This document shows, piece by piece, positions 15,544 through 23,310 of a DNA stretch of 48,895 nt. This DNA is from Candidatus Olsenella pullicola (GTDB lineage Bacteria; Actinomycetota; Coriobacteriia; Coriobacteriales; Atopobiaceae). A model generated the notes under the pieces. That model was not told where the DNA came from and made no database searches. It saw only the letters and a list, made by a program, of their open reading frames with translations. Within the stretch, counting starts at the first letter, position 1; each line of letters begins with the position of its first letter. The translations under genes and the position numbers were made by a program. The stretch spans positions 1 through 48,895 of the forward strand of contig DXAB01000136.1 of assembly GCA_019117265.1 (NCBI GenBank). The letters run 5' to 3'.

Positions 15544-16713
15544 ATGTACAGCATCCACTGCATGAACAACATCTCCACGGTGGGCACCGACGCCCTCGAG
15601 GCGGCCGGCTACGCCTTTGTTGAGGACCCCGCCGCGGCCAACGCCTGGCTCGTCCGCAGCGCCAACCTCAACGAGATGGAGATGCCTCGCTCCCTGCTCG
15701 CCATTGCGCGCGCGGGCGCGGGCGTGAACAACATCCCGGTCGAGCGTTGCGCCCAGCGGGGCGTCGTCGTCTTCAACACGCCCGGTGCCAACGCCAACGC
15801 CGTGAAGGAGCTCGTCATCTGCGGCATGCTCCTTGCCTGCAGAGACATCATCGGAGGCGTGGAGTGGGTCCACGAGGCAAGCGACGACCCACAGATCGCC
15901 AAGCGCGCCGAGAAGGCCAAGAAGCGCTTTGCGGGCTTTGAGCTTGCGGGCAAGCGCGTGGGCGTCATCGGGCTCGGCGCCATCGGCGCGGAGGTCGCCG
16001 ATGCCCTCATCGCCCTTGGTGCCGAGGTCATGGGCTACGACCCGTATCTCTCCATCAACGCCGCATGGGGCCTCGACAGAAGGATCGAGCACGCAACCGA
16101 CCTCGACCAGCTGCTCTCCGCCTGTGACTTTGTCACGTTGCATGTCCCGGCAACAGACTCGACGCGCGGCATGATCTCCGCGGAGGCCATCTCCAAGATG
16201 AAGCACGGCGCCGTCCTTCTCAACTTTGCCCGTGACGCGCTCGTTGACGAGCAGGCGCTTGCCGAGGCGCTCGACGACGGCAAGCTCGCCCGCTACGTCA
16301 CCGACTTTGCCAACCCCGCGAGCGCCAACATGAAAAACGCCATCGTGCTCCCGCACCTTGGCGCCTCAACGGGCGAGGCGGAGGACAACTGCGCCGTCAT
16401 GGCCGCCAACCAGCTGCGCGATTACCTTGAGAACGGCAACATCGTGAACTCCGTCAACTACGGCCGCGTTGACCTTGGCCCCTTGGTGAGCGGAACGCGC
16501 CTTGCCCTCTTCCACGAGAACGTTCAGGGTGTCATCGGCGAGGTCTCCCAGGCCATCGCGCGTGGTGGCCTCAACATCGAGAACATGAGCAACGTGAGCC
16601 GTGGGGCAAACGCCTACACGCTCCTTGAGGTGACCGGCAACGTCACCGATGCGCTCGTCTCCGAGCTCGAGGGCCTGACAGGCATCAGGAGGGTGCGCCA
16701 CATAGTCCGTTAG
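15544..16713 (+). CDS. serA: D-3-phosphoglycerate dehydrogenase
   Basis: SerA oxidises 3-phosphoglycerate to 3-phosphohydroxypyruvate with NAD, the committed step of serine synthesis. The 389-aa protein has an NAD-binding core with VGVIGLGAIGAEVADALI followed by the Asp-containing VMGYDPY strand, catalytic-site blocks NFARDALVDE and VLPHLGASTGEAEDNC, and a C-terminal ACT domain (about 320-389) that could bind serine for feedback control. The ATG at 15544 is preceded by TTGGAGGAA; an earlier in-frame TTG lies inside the palindromic repeat. It lacks the intervening allosteric domain of long mycobacterial forms. Confidence 0.96.
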   Translation: MYSIHCMNNISTVGTDALEAAGYAFVEDPAAANAWLVRSANLNEMEMPRSLLAIARAGAGVNNIPVERCAQRGVVVFNTPGANANAVKELVICGMLLACRDIIGGVEWVHEASDDPQIAKRAEKAKKRFAGFELAGKRVGVIGLGAIGAEVADALIALGAEVMGYDPYLSINAAWGLDRRIEHATDLDQLLSACDFVTLHVPATDSTRGMISAEAISKMKHGAVLLNFARDALVDEQALAEALDDGKLARYVTDFANPASANMKNAIVLPHLGASTGEAEDNCAVMAANQLRDYLENGNIVNSVNYGRVDLGPLVSGTRLALFHENVQGVIGEVSQAIARGGLNIENMSNVSRGANAYTLLEVTGNVTDALVSELEGLTGIRRVRHIVR

Positions 16714-16791
16714 CTCGGCGTCCCGACAAATCCGGCATCCCATGCGACGGGCATCGCGGCCATGCGGTGTCCGCCGTGCCTTGTGGAGCGG

Positions 16792-16821
16792 TTGGGGAGC
16801 TGACTTAATTTACGCTAAACT
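16792..16821 (+). promoter_or_regulatory. candidate promoter upstream of CDP-alcohol transferase
   Basis: TTGGGG (16792-16797) and TAAACT (16816-16821) with an 18-base spacer lie 44 bases before the start codon at 16866. The surrounding TTAATTTACGC is the only AT-rich stretch in the 152-base gap after serA. Confidence 0.4.
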
Positions 16822-16865
16822 GGGTACCTTGGTGAAGGTAGTTCCAACGACTCGAGAGGGCCGAA

Positions 16866-17597
16866 TTGTCAGAGAGAACAGAGCGCACCAAGTCGCTCAT
16901 TAAGAGCATTGCCGATGCCGACGCCGCCGAGCGCCAGGCCTCCGGACGTTCGGACATACCGGTGGGGACCTCCGAAAACCCCTCTACGCAGGTGCTCACC
17001 GTCGCCAACGTCATCACGTTCTGCAGGCTCGCCCTCACCATCGTCTTTCTCTTCCTCTTTGCCACCGGCACCAACCGCGCCGCGGCCCTTGTGTGCTACG
17101 TCGTGGCAGCGGCGACCGACTTCCTTGACGGCCAGATCGCGCGGCGCACGCAGACGGTGAGCTGGCTCGGAAAGATCATGGACCCCATCATGGACCGCGT
17201 GCTGCTCTTCACGGGCGTGCTCGGTCTCCTCATTGTGGGGGAGCTCCCGCTTTGGGTCCCCGTCTTCGTCATTGGCCGTGACGTCTACCTTGCGGTGGGC
17301 GGCCTCATCCTGCAGCGCTACCGCCGCAGGCCCATTGACGTTGCCTACGTGGGAAAGGCGGCCACGGCACTGCTCATGTTTGGCTTCTGCGACCTTCTTC
17401 TGGGGCTTCCCGTCATCCCCGGTCTCGGCCTCGTTGACGCAGCCTGGCTGCCCGGCCTCAACGACCAGGCCAGCGCCCTTGGCACCCTCTTTGTCTATGC
17501 CGGCGTCATCTGCTCGCTCATCACCGCCGTCGTCTACACTGCCGAGGGCGTTCGCATCGTTCGCTCCAGGCGCGACGGAGAGGACGGTGCCAAATGA
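16866..17597 (+). CDS. CDP-alcohol phosphatidyltransferase (PgsA-like paralogue)
   Basis: A 243-aa membrane enzyme with the CDP-alcohol phosphotransferase signature DG-x2-AR-x8-G-x3-D-x3-D, read here as DFLDGQIARR followed by LGKIMDPIMDR. It has several hydrophobic segments and a polar N-terminal extension of about 40 residues that the canonical PgsA at 38736-39326 lacks. Likely activities are phosphatidylglycerophosphate synthase or a cardiolipin-synthase-type transfer; the sequence does not decide. The start is a TTG at 16866 after GAGAGGG. The stop overlaps the next gene by an ATGA, linking it to a GcvT-like protein. Confidence 0.85.
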   Translation: MSERTERTKSLIKSIADADAAERQASGRSDIPVGTSENPSTQVLTVANVITFCRLALTIVFLFLFATGTNRAAALVCYVVAAATDFLDGQIARRTQTVSWLGKIMDPIMDRVLLFTGVLGLLIVGELPLWVPVFVIGRDVYLAVGGLILQRYRRRPIDVAYVGKAATALLMFGFCDLLLGLPVIPGLGLVDAAWLPGLNDQASALGTLFVYAGVICSLITAVVYTAEGVRIVRSRRDGEDGAK

Positions 17598-18481
17598 GCT
17601 CTGTCAGAATGGGGGCGCTCCATGGGGAGCACGTTCTTCTCGGCGCCACCTTTGAGCCTGGCTTTGACGATCTTCTGGCCGTCTGTTCCTACGCATGCGA
17701 GAAGGACGACGCCGTGTTCTTTGAAGGCGCCGAGAAGGACGGCGCGCTCCTGTGCGACCTCACCGGCTGCGCCTACGTTCTCGTGAGCGGAGACGGAGCG
17801 GGCGCCCTCGTGGGGTCCGCCCTGTGCGGTGACGAGCTCGCCGTGGGCTCGGCCGCGTTTGAGGGTGTGCTCACGGGTGATGGGTCGCTCATCTCCACGC
17901 CCCTTGCCGTGAGGACGGGTGACCGTGAGATCGTGCTCGTTGACCCCAGCGGTCATGGCGAGGCCCTCGCCGGGTGGCTTTCCTTCCTTTCTGGTGCCGA
18001 GCAGGACGGCGTTTGTCCCTTTGCGGGCACGCTGGTTGAGCCTGCCTCCGAGATGCTCGTCGCGCTGCTCTTGGCGGGCCCTGCCGCCGAGCGCGTCCTC
18101 GCTGACTATGTGTCCTCGCCCGCGCGCCTGCCTCGCCCTGCCGAGGTGCTCCAGGCGCATCTGGATGCCATCCCCGCGGTTCTCGTTGGGATTCCGGGCG
18201 CCGGCGAGCTTCCGCGCGGCTACCTTGTCCTCGTTCCGCCCGCGCGCGCTCGCGCCCTATGGCGGAGCCTGCTCTCCTTTGGGGAGATTTCGCCCGTGGG
18301 TCACGAGACACTCCGCCGAATTCTCTGCGATACTGTTCCCTGGGGTGGTTTTCTTGCCACCGCTGGTCCCGCGCACGTGAGCGCCGGCCACCTCAAGAGA
18401 TGGCATCTCCTGAGGGAGGGCGCGGACTTCATCGGCGCGCGCGGTCTAGTTGAGGGTTCGGATGCCGCCGATAACAGGTGA
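17594..18481 (+). CDS. GcvT/YgfZ-like aminomethyltransferase-fold protein
   Basis: A 295-aa protein whose first two thirds resemble the folate-binding GcvT fold: LLCDLTGCAYVLVSGDGAGAL corresponds to the usual D-S-V-LxGxDA segment, followed by a GDGSLISTPLAVRTGD region in the position of the family's D-G-x-x-x-D block. Conservation is weak and the classical folate-binding aspartate is not clear, so activity as a glycine-cleavage T protein is doubtful; a YgfZ-type role in Fe-S protein maintenance is an alternative. No gcvH or gcvP is nearby. It overlaps the upstream transferase gene by four bases and precedes ridA by 18. Confidence 0.55.
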   Translation: MSSVRMGALHGEHVLLGATFEPGFDDLLAVCSYACEKDDAVFFEGAEKDGALLCDLTGCAYVLVSGDGAGALVGSALCGDELAVGSAAFEGVLTGDGSLISTPLAVRTGDREIVLVDPSGHGEALAGWLSFLSGAEQDGVCPFAGTLVEPASEMLVALLLAGPAAERVLADYVSSPARLPRPAEVLQAHLDAIPAVLVGIPGAGELPRGYLVLVPPARARALWRSLLSFGEISPVGHETLRRILCDTVPWGGFLATAGPAHVSAGHLKRWHLLREGADFIGARGLVEGSDAADNR

Positions 18482-18499
18482 CGAGCTGGAAGGAGCGTC

Positions 18500-18880
18500 G
18501 TGAAGTACTCGATCAACGCACCTGATGCCCCGGAGGCCTTTGGTCCCTACTCGCAGGGAACCACCGCCGGGCGGCTCGTCTTTGCCTCCGGACAGCTCCC
18601 CATCTCCTCTGACGACAACCGTCGCCTTGTTCCGGGTGGCATCGTTGAGCAGACGGAGCGCGTCATAGACATCATCGAGACCCTGCTCGAGGAGGTTGGC
18701 TGCTCGCTTGCGGACGTCGCGCAAACAACGGTTTACCTCTCGAGCCTTGACAACATGGCCGCCATGAACGAGGTGTATGCTCGGAGATTCACCACCCCGG
18801 CGCCCGCTCGTGCCGTCGTAGGCGTGAACGAGCTACCGCTGGGCGCCCTCATTGAGATGGACTGCGTCGCGTGCAGGTGA
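18500..18880 (+). CDS. RidA-family enamine/imine deaminase
   Basis: RidA hydrolyses reactive 2-aminoacrylate and related imines released by PLP enzymes. The 126-aa protein has the family hallmarks GPYSQGT near the N-terminus, FASGQLPI, and the catalytic arginine in PARAVVGV with the partner glutamate in LIEMDCVA. The start is GTG 18500 behind GGAAGGAG. Serine biosynthesis and a PLP-dependent cysteine desulfurase in the same region are possible sources of its substrate, but no direct link is visible. Confidence 0.92.
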   Translation: MKYSINAPDAPEAFGPYSQGTTAGRLVFASGQLPISSDDNRRLVPGGIVEQTERVIDIIETLLEEVGCSLADVAQTTVYLSSLDNMAAMNEVYARRFTTPAPARAVVGVNELPLGALIEMDCVACR

Positions 18881-18923
18881 TGCGCGCTATCATGGTAGGT
18901 TGAACGACGAGGGGAGGCCCTTC

Positions 18924-19343
18924 ATGCCCAATCCAGTATCCGGTGCCACCGAGATTTTTCGCATGCCCGCCGCGGACGCCACCGTTCCCGACCTCATGGG
19001 GACGTCCCGGCTTGCCCATCCGACGCTGACCATTGTCAAGGGGCCCCAGATAGGGGAGACCTTCGAGCTTGACAGCCCGGAGATCACGCTTGGCCGTGAC
19101 CCCAAGAACAGCGTCTTTCTCAACGACATGACGGTCTCGCGCCACCACGCGCGCATGAACCTGTCCAACATCTCCTCGGGCATTGCCACCATCGAGGACC
19201 TCGGCTCGCTCAACGGAACCTGGGTCGATGGAGCCATCGCCTCCCGCGCTGGCCTCAAGGACGGCTCCACCATCCAGATCGGTACCTTCCGCATGGTGTT
19301 CCACACCAATGCGCGGCCGCGCAGGATTGACACTGAGGCGTAG
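18924..19343 (+). CDS. garA: FHA-domain protein, GarA-like
   Basis: A 139-aa protein with a short disordered N-terminus and a forkhead-associated domain (about residues 35-130) that binds phosphothreonine. FHA motifs are LGRDP, the MTVSRHHARM core with its Ser-Arg and His, and GSLNGTWVD. The C-terminal IQIGTFRMVF and the N-terminal GATEIFRMP match actinobacterial GarA/OdhI, where ETTSVFR carries the threonines phosphorylated by PknB/PknG; T9 here aligns with the second of these. GarA inhibits 2-oxoglutarate dehydrogenase and regulates glutamate metabolism. The MerR gene five bases downstream matches the mycobacterial garA-ftsR order. ATG 18924 follows GGGGAGG. Confidence 0.8.
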   Translation: MPNPVSGATEIFRMPAADATVPDLMGTSRLAHPTLTIVKGPQIGETFELDSPEITLGRDPKNSVFLNDMTVSRHHARMNLSNISSGIATIEDLGSLNGTWVDGAIASRAGLKDGSTIQIGTFRMVFHTNARPRRIDTEA

Positions 19344-19348
19344 GCGCC

Positions 19349-20107
19349 ATGGCGGACGCCGGTTACCTGACAATCGGGAAGGTCGTCAAGAAGCTGCAGC
19401 AGCAGTATCCCGACCTCTCCATCTCCAAGGTCCGTTATCTTCAGGACGAGGGGCTGCTCAACCCCTCGCGCACGCCGAGCGGGTACCGGCTGTACTCGCA
19501 GCGTGACGTCCGGCGTCTCGAGACGATCCTCTATCTGCAGAAGAACCGCTTCCTCCCGCTCTCCGTCATCAAGGAGCAGCTCGACCGTGCGGACGCCGGG
19601 CAGGCGTCCGCGCCCGAGGCCGCCGAGGAGTCGATCGCGCTTCCCGTGGACGACGAGGAGGTCGTTGGCAAGCTCCATCCCATCGACCGCGTTCCCGAGC
19701 TCGTGGGAGCCTCGGTCTCCTTTGTGCGCCAGCTCTCCGAGGCCGGCGTCATCGAGCTCAAGCGCTCGCCCCACGGGCGCGACCTCGTTGACGGGAGGGA
19801 CTTCTCGCTGATCAGGCTCTGTGACGAGCTCCGTCACTTTGGCATCGGGCCCAAGAACCTCAGGCAGTACGTCATCGCCGCCAACCGCGAGTCCGCCATG
19901 TTCGAGCAGGCGCTCGTCGTCTTTGTCCGCAAGGGCGGCGGCGTTGAGATCGAGAACACCGAGGCCGCAAAGCAGCGCTTTGATCAGGCCTTCTCGCGCA
20001 TGCTGAGCCTCACCAACGCCGTGCGCTGCGATCTCATTGCCCGTCGCATCAAGGAGCCCTTTGCCGAGAAGGACGAGCGGGACGGCACGTCCGAGAAGAG
20101 AGTGTGA
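19349..20107 (+). CDS. MerR-family regulator, FtsR-like
   Basis: A 252-aa protein with an N-terminal MerR winged helix (YLTIGKVVKKL, ISKVRYLQDEGLL, SGYRLYSQRDVRRLETI) and a second helical region (about 105-175, PELVGASVSFVRQLSEAGVI) that looks like another MerR-type DNA-binding domain. This double arrangement and the position directly after the FHA gene match FtsR of Corynebacterium and Mycobacterium Rv1828, an activator of ftsZ and growth-related genes. The sequence supports the family; regulation of ftsZ is inferred from those relatives. It shares a transcript with the FHA gene (5-base gap) and probably with apt (4-base gap). Confidence 0.82.
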   Translation: MADAGYLTIGKVVKKLQQQYPDLSISKVRYLQDEGLLNPSRTPSGYRLYSQRDVRRLETILYLQKNRFLPLSVIKEQLDRADAGQASAPEAAEESIALPVDDEEVVGKLHPIDRVPELVGASVSFVRQLSEAGVIELKRSPHGRDLVDGRDFSLIRLCDELRHFGIGPKNLRQYVIAANRESAMFEQALVVFVRKGGGVEIENTEAAKQRFDQAFSRMLSLTNAVRCDLIARRIKEPFAEKDERDGTSEKRV

Positions 20108-20111
20108 TCAC

Positions 20112-20645
20112 GTGATCGATTTCGACTTTGAGAGCCGTATCGTCGATATCCCCGACTATCCCGAGCCTGGCGTGGTCTTCAAGGACATCACGCCGCTCTT
20201 TGACGACCCCGAGGCCCTGCGCGCCGTGGTCGACTCCATCGCGGATCACTTTGCGAACGTGGGCATCACCAAGGTCGTGGGGGCCGAGGCCCGTGGTTTT
20301 CTCGTGGGCGCCCCGGTGGCGTATCGCCTGGGGTGCGGCTTTGTTCCCGCCCGCAAGCCCGGAAAGCTCCCGCGCGAGGTCTTCTCGCAGAGCTACTCCC
20401 TTGAGTATGGCACCGACGAGATTCAGATCCACAGGGACGCGCTGACCCCTGAGGACCGCGTGCTCGTCGTGGACGACCTCGTGGCGACGGGAGGGACCGC
20501 CATTGCCTGTGCGCAGCTCATCGAGCAGTCTGGTGCCGCCGTTGCGGGCTTTGCCTTCATCCTGGAGCTCTCGTTCCTCAACCCGCGGCCCCTCATTGCC
20601 GAGAAGTACCCGCAGGAGGTCTTCTCTCTCGTCAAGGTGGGGTAG
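20112..20645 (+). CDS. apt: Adenine phosphoribosyltransferase
   Basis: Apt salvages adenine to AMP using PRPP. The 177-aa type I phosphoribosyltransferase shows IVDIPDYPEPGVVFKDITPL at the N-terminus, GAEARGFLVGAPVA, the RKPGKLP loop and the PRPP-binding motif VLVVDDLVATGGTA. I use the GTG at 20112 as start, four bases after the MerR stop, because the family N-terminus begins there and GAGAAGAGAG precedes it; upstream in-frame codons lie in the MerR gene. The usual neighbour relA/spoT is absent here. Confidence 0.95.
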   Translation: MIDFDFESRIVDIPDYPEPGVVFKDITPLFDDPEALRAVVDSIADHFANVGITKVVGAEARGFLVGAPVAYRLGCGFVPARKPGKLPREVFSQSYSLEYGTDEIQIHRDALTPEDRVLVVDDLVATGGTAIACAQLIEQSGAAVAGFAFILELSFLNPRPLIAEKYPQEVFSLVKVG

Positions 20646-20660
20646 GATCGCGCCCTACCC
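20640..20660 (+). terminator. hairpin at the end of apt
   Basis: GGGTAGG (20640-20646) pairs with CCTACCC (20654-20660) around a 7-base loop; the stem includes the apt stop codon. No T-tract follows. It separates apt from the secreted hydrolase genes. Confidence 0.45.
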
Positions 20661-20761
20661 TCCCCAACGAGAACTTGGTATCATGACCTTCGTATGAACG
20701 TGCCGCCGAGCCTACCATCGCAGCCTAAAATACACTCGTGGCTTTTGAAAGGACATCGTTC

Positions 20762-21982
20762 ATGGCGTTAACGCATAGGGTGATTCATGCGGGGCTCGCC
20801 GCCCTGCTCGTTGCTGGGCCGGTGTGCCTTGCCGCAGCCCCAGTCACGGTCGCTCTCGCGGACCCCGCCACGGAGCTTGAGGAGGTCTCCTCTCAGCTCG
20901 AGCAGCTTGGCGCTGAGCTTGCGGATCGACAGGCTCAGCTCGCCACCGCAACCACGACGCTCGAGGATACCGATTACGCCATTACTCAGAAAGAGATGAG
21001 CATCGACCAGACGCGCGCAGATCTTGACGCCCAGCGCGCGCTTCTGGGCAAGAATATGCGCGGAGCGTATAAGGGCGGCACCGAGGGTGTGATCGACTTC
21101 ATCCTGGGCGCCACGAGTGCCGAGGAGCTCGCGAGCCGCATCTACTACCTCGACAAGGTCTCCGAGCAGCAGGCGTCCACCATCGCTCAGGTCCAGTCAC
21201 TCTCTGAGCAGCTTGAGCGCGAGCTCGCCGAGCTCCAGGAGCAGCAGGCGTCTCAGCAGGCCCAAGTTGCCGACCTGCAGTCTCAGGTGAGCGACTATCA
21301 GGCGCGCGTCTCGGAGGCGGAGAGCCTCTACGAGTCCCTTGACGCGCAGGTTAAGGCCGAGCTCGAGGCACAGCAAAACGAGAGCGTCTCAGCCGCCATA
21401 GAGGCCGTTGAGCAGAGCCAGAGCCAGGAGGTCGCCTTGAGCGGCGCCGAGGAAAGCGAGCCCTCCACAGATGAGGCCTCCGAGCCGCCAACGGACACCG
21501 AGCCCGAGCGGGAGCCTGAGGCTGAGTCCGAACCAGAGGATGAGCCCGACCCCGAGCCCGAACCTGAGGATGAGCCCGACTCCACCCCCTCCGACGAGGG
21601 ACAGGATTCCTCCGAGAGCGAGGACGAGACCTCTGCCGGTACCCCCTCCGGGCAAGGCCTCGCCACCGCCTACGCCCAGATTGGCAAGGCATACGTCTAT
21701 GGTGCCAGCGGCCCCAACGCATTCGACTGCTCCGGTTTGGTCTGCTACTGCTATGGCTATGCCCGAGGGCGCACCACCGGTACCATGATCTCCTCGCTTC
21801 AGGCCACGGGGGATTGGAAGACCGACATGAGCCAGCTTCAGGTTGGCGACCTCGTCTTCCCGAGCTATGGACACGTGGGCATCTACGTTGGTAATGGAAG
21901 AATGATTCACGCCGCAAACCCGGCCCTCGGCGTTGTCGAGGCTCCCGTCTACGCCTTTGTTGGCGGCGGCTCATATTACTAG
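20762..21982 (+). CDS. Secreted NlpC/P60 peptidoglycan hydrolase with coiled coil
   Basis: A 406-aa exported protein. Residues 1-33 form a signal peptide ending in VALA; residues about 35-215 are a long Gln/Glu-rich coiled coil like the PcsB/RipA N-terminal regulatory domain; then comes a low-complexity Glu-Pro/Asp-Pro linker; residues about 300-406 are an NlpC/P60 domain with catalytic C323 in FDCSGLV and H371 in GHVGIY. Such enzymes cut peptide stems of peptidoglycan, usually at division sites. The ATG at 20762 follows GAAAGGA; a GTG at 20738 is a weaker alternative. The next gene is a diverged tandem copy. Confidence 0.92.
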   Translation: MALTHRVIHAGLAALLVAGPVCLAAAPVTVALADPATELEEVSSQLEQLGAELADRQAQLATATTTLEDTDYAITQKEMSIDQTRADLDAQRALLGKNMRGAYKGGTEGVIDFILGATSAEELASRIYYLDKVSEQQASTIAQVQSLSEQLERELAELQEQQASQQAQVADLQSQVSDYQARVSEAESLYESLDAQVKAELEAQQNESVSAAIEAVEQSQSQEVALSGAEESEPSTDEASEPPTDTEPEREPEAESEPEDEPDPEPEPEDEPDSTPSDEGQDSSESEDETSAGTPSGQGLATAYAQIGKAYVYGASGPNAFDCSGLVCYCYGYARGRTTGTMISSLQATGDWKTDMSQLQVGDLVFPSYGHVGIYVGNGRMIHAANPALGVVEAPVYAFVGGGSYY

Positions 21983-21993
21983 GAGGATAAGAG

Positions 21994-23310
21994 ATGAGTC
22001 ACACCACCGTCACGAGAAGGTCGCTCATAGCGAGCGCCGTTGCCCTTCTCGGCCTTGGTCTCATACCTAACGCTGCGCTGGCCGACCCGACCACCGAGGA
22101 GCTCCAGGCACAGCTCGAGGAGGCGCGCTCCCAGCTTGAGGCGATGGGCAACAGCCTTGCCTCCTATCAGAACGAGCTTGCCTCGCAGTCCGAGGCCCTT
22201 GAGGTCACGCGTTCGGACATCTTTAACACCGAGACGCAGATCGGCGAGACCCAGACCCAGCTCGACGCCGCGAAGGCAGTGCTCTCTGGTCGCATGAGCG
22301 ACTCCTACAAGGCTGGTGCCGGCTCCACCCTCGACATCCTCCTGGGTGCCAAGAGCGTGGAGGAGCTTGCGAGCCGCGTCTACTACCTCGACAAGCTCAG
22401 CGAGTCCGATGCCGCCACCATAGCTCAGGTCAACGCGCTCGCCACGCAGCTCCAACAGCAGCATGACTCCCTGGTTGCCCAGCAGGAGGACCAGGAGGCC
22501 AAAATCGAGGAGACGCAGAAGAACCTTGACGACTATCAGGCCGAGGTTGCCGCTGCGCAGAGCTACTACGCCTCGCTTGACGGCCAGGTTCAGGAACGTC
22601 TTGCCCAGGAGGCTGCCGAGGAGGCGGCCCGTCAGGCGGAGGAGCGCGAGCCCTCCGCGGGTGCCCAGAACACCGGCATCGCAAACGCGGTGACCACGAT
22701 TCAGGAATCCACCTCAAACCAGGGTTCGAACCAGCAGGCACCTGTCGATGACGACGCTGACGCCGAGGAGCCCGATGACGGAGACACGGCGCAAGAGACT
22801 CCTGAGCCCGATTCCGAGCCAGATTCAGAGCCCGAGCCCGAGCCCGAACCTGATTCCGAGCCCGACCCTGAGCCGGAACCTGAACCCGAGCCCGAGCCTG
22901 ACACGAGCTCGCCGGGGGTGTCGCACCCGGGGATCGTCTCCTGCGCCGCATCGCTCATCGGAAAGCCCTACAAGCAGTGGTGGACCGGCGTCAACTACGG
23001 TCCCGATGCCGACGGCTATGACTGCTGCGGCCTCGTTGCCACGGCGTATCGTCTTGCCGGCTACAGTCTCCCCGCATATCAGGCGCCCGTTGCCTCCATC
23101 ATGGCCTCCATTCAGAGCCGTGGCAACTGGAAGAGCTGCAACCTCTCCAACTACCAGAGCGTGCTCGCCCCTGGCGACGTTATCGTCTGCTCCACGGGTC
23201 ACGTTGCCATCTATGCCGGTGGCAACCAGATGATTCACGCCCCCGCCCCCGGTGGCTATGTCTGCTACGCGACCGTCTACGCGTGCATCGGCGGAGGTTT
23301 TGGCGGCTGA
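21994..23310 (+). CDS. Secreted NlpC/P60 hydrolase, tandem paralogue
   Basis: A 438-aa paralogue of the preceding protein with the same layout: signal peptide with an Arg-Arg pair (TRRSLIA, cut after AALA near residue 30), coiled coil to about residue 215, a long acidic Glu-Pro linker, and a C-terminal NlpC/P60 domain. The catalytic motif reads DCCGLV (C344, C345) instead of DCSGLV, with H403 in TGHVAIY. The first Cys is in the catalytic place; the second replaces the usual serine. The RR pair could allow Tat export, but an ordinary Sec signal is equally possible. AGGAGG precedes ATG 21994, 11 bases after the first copy. Confidence 0.9.
   Translation: MSHTTVTRRSLIASAVALLGLGLIPNAALADPTTEELQAQLEEARSQLEAMGNSLASYQNELASQSEALEVTRSDIFNTETQIGETQTQLDAAKAVLSGRMSDSYKAGAGSTLDILLGAKSVEELASRVYYLDKLSESDAATIAQVNALATQLQQQHDSLVAQQEDQEAKIEETQKNLDDYQAEVAAAQSYYASLDGQVQERLAQEAAEEAARQAEEREPSAGAQNTGIANAVTTIQESTSNQGSNQQAPVDDDADAEEPDDGDTAQETPEPDSEPDSEPEPEPEPDSEPDPEPEPEPEPEPDTSSPGVSHPGIVSCAASLIGKPYKQWWTGVNYGPDADGYDCCGLVATAYRLAGYSLPAYQAPVASIMASIQSRGNWKSCNLSNYQSVLAPGDVIVCSTGHVAIYAGGNQMIHAPAPGGYVCYATVYACIGGGFGG

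Noticed and set aside
22801..22905. Repetitive GAGCCCGA-type DNA considered as a repeat array
   Set aside because: It is the coding sequence of the Glu-Pro linker of the NlpC/P60 protein, in frame throughout.
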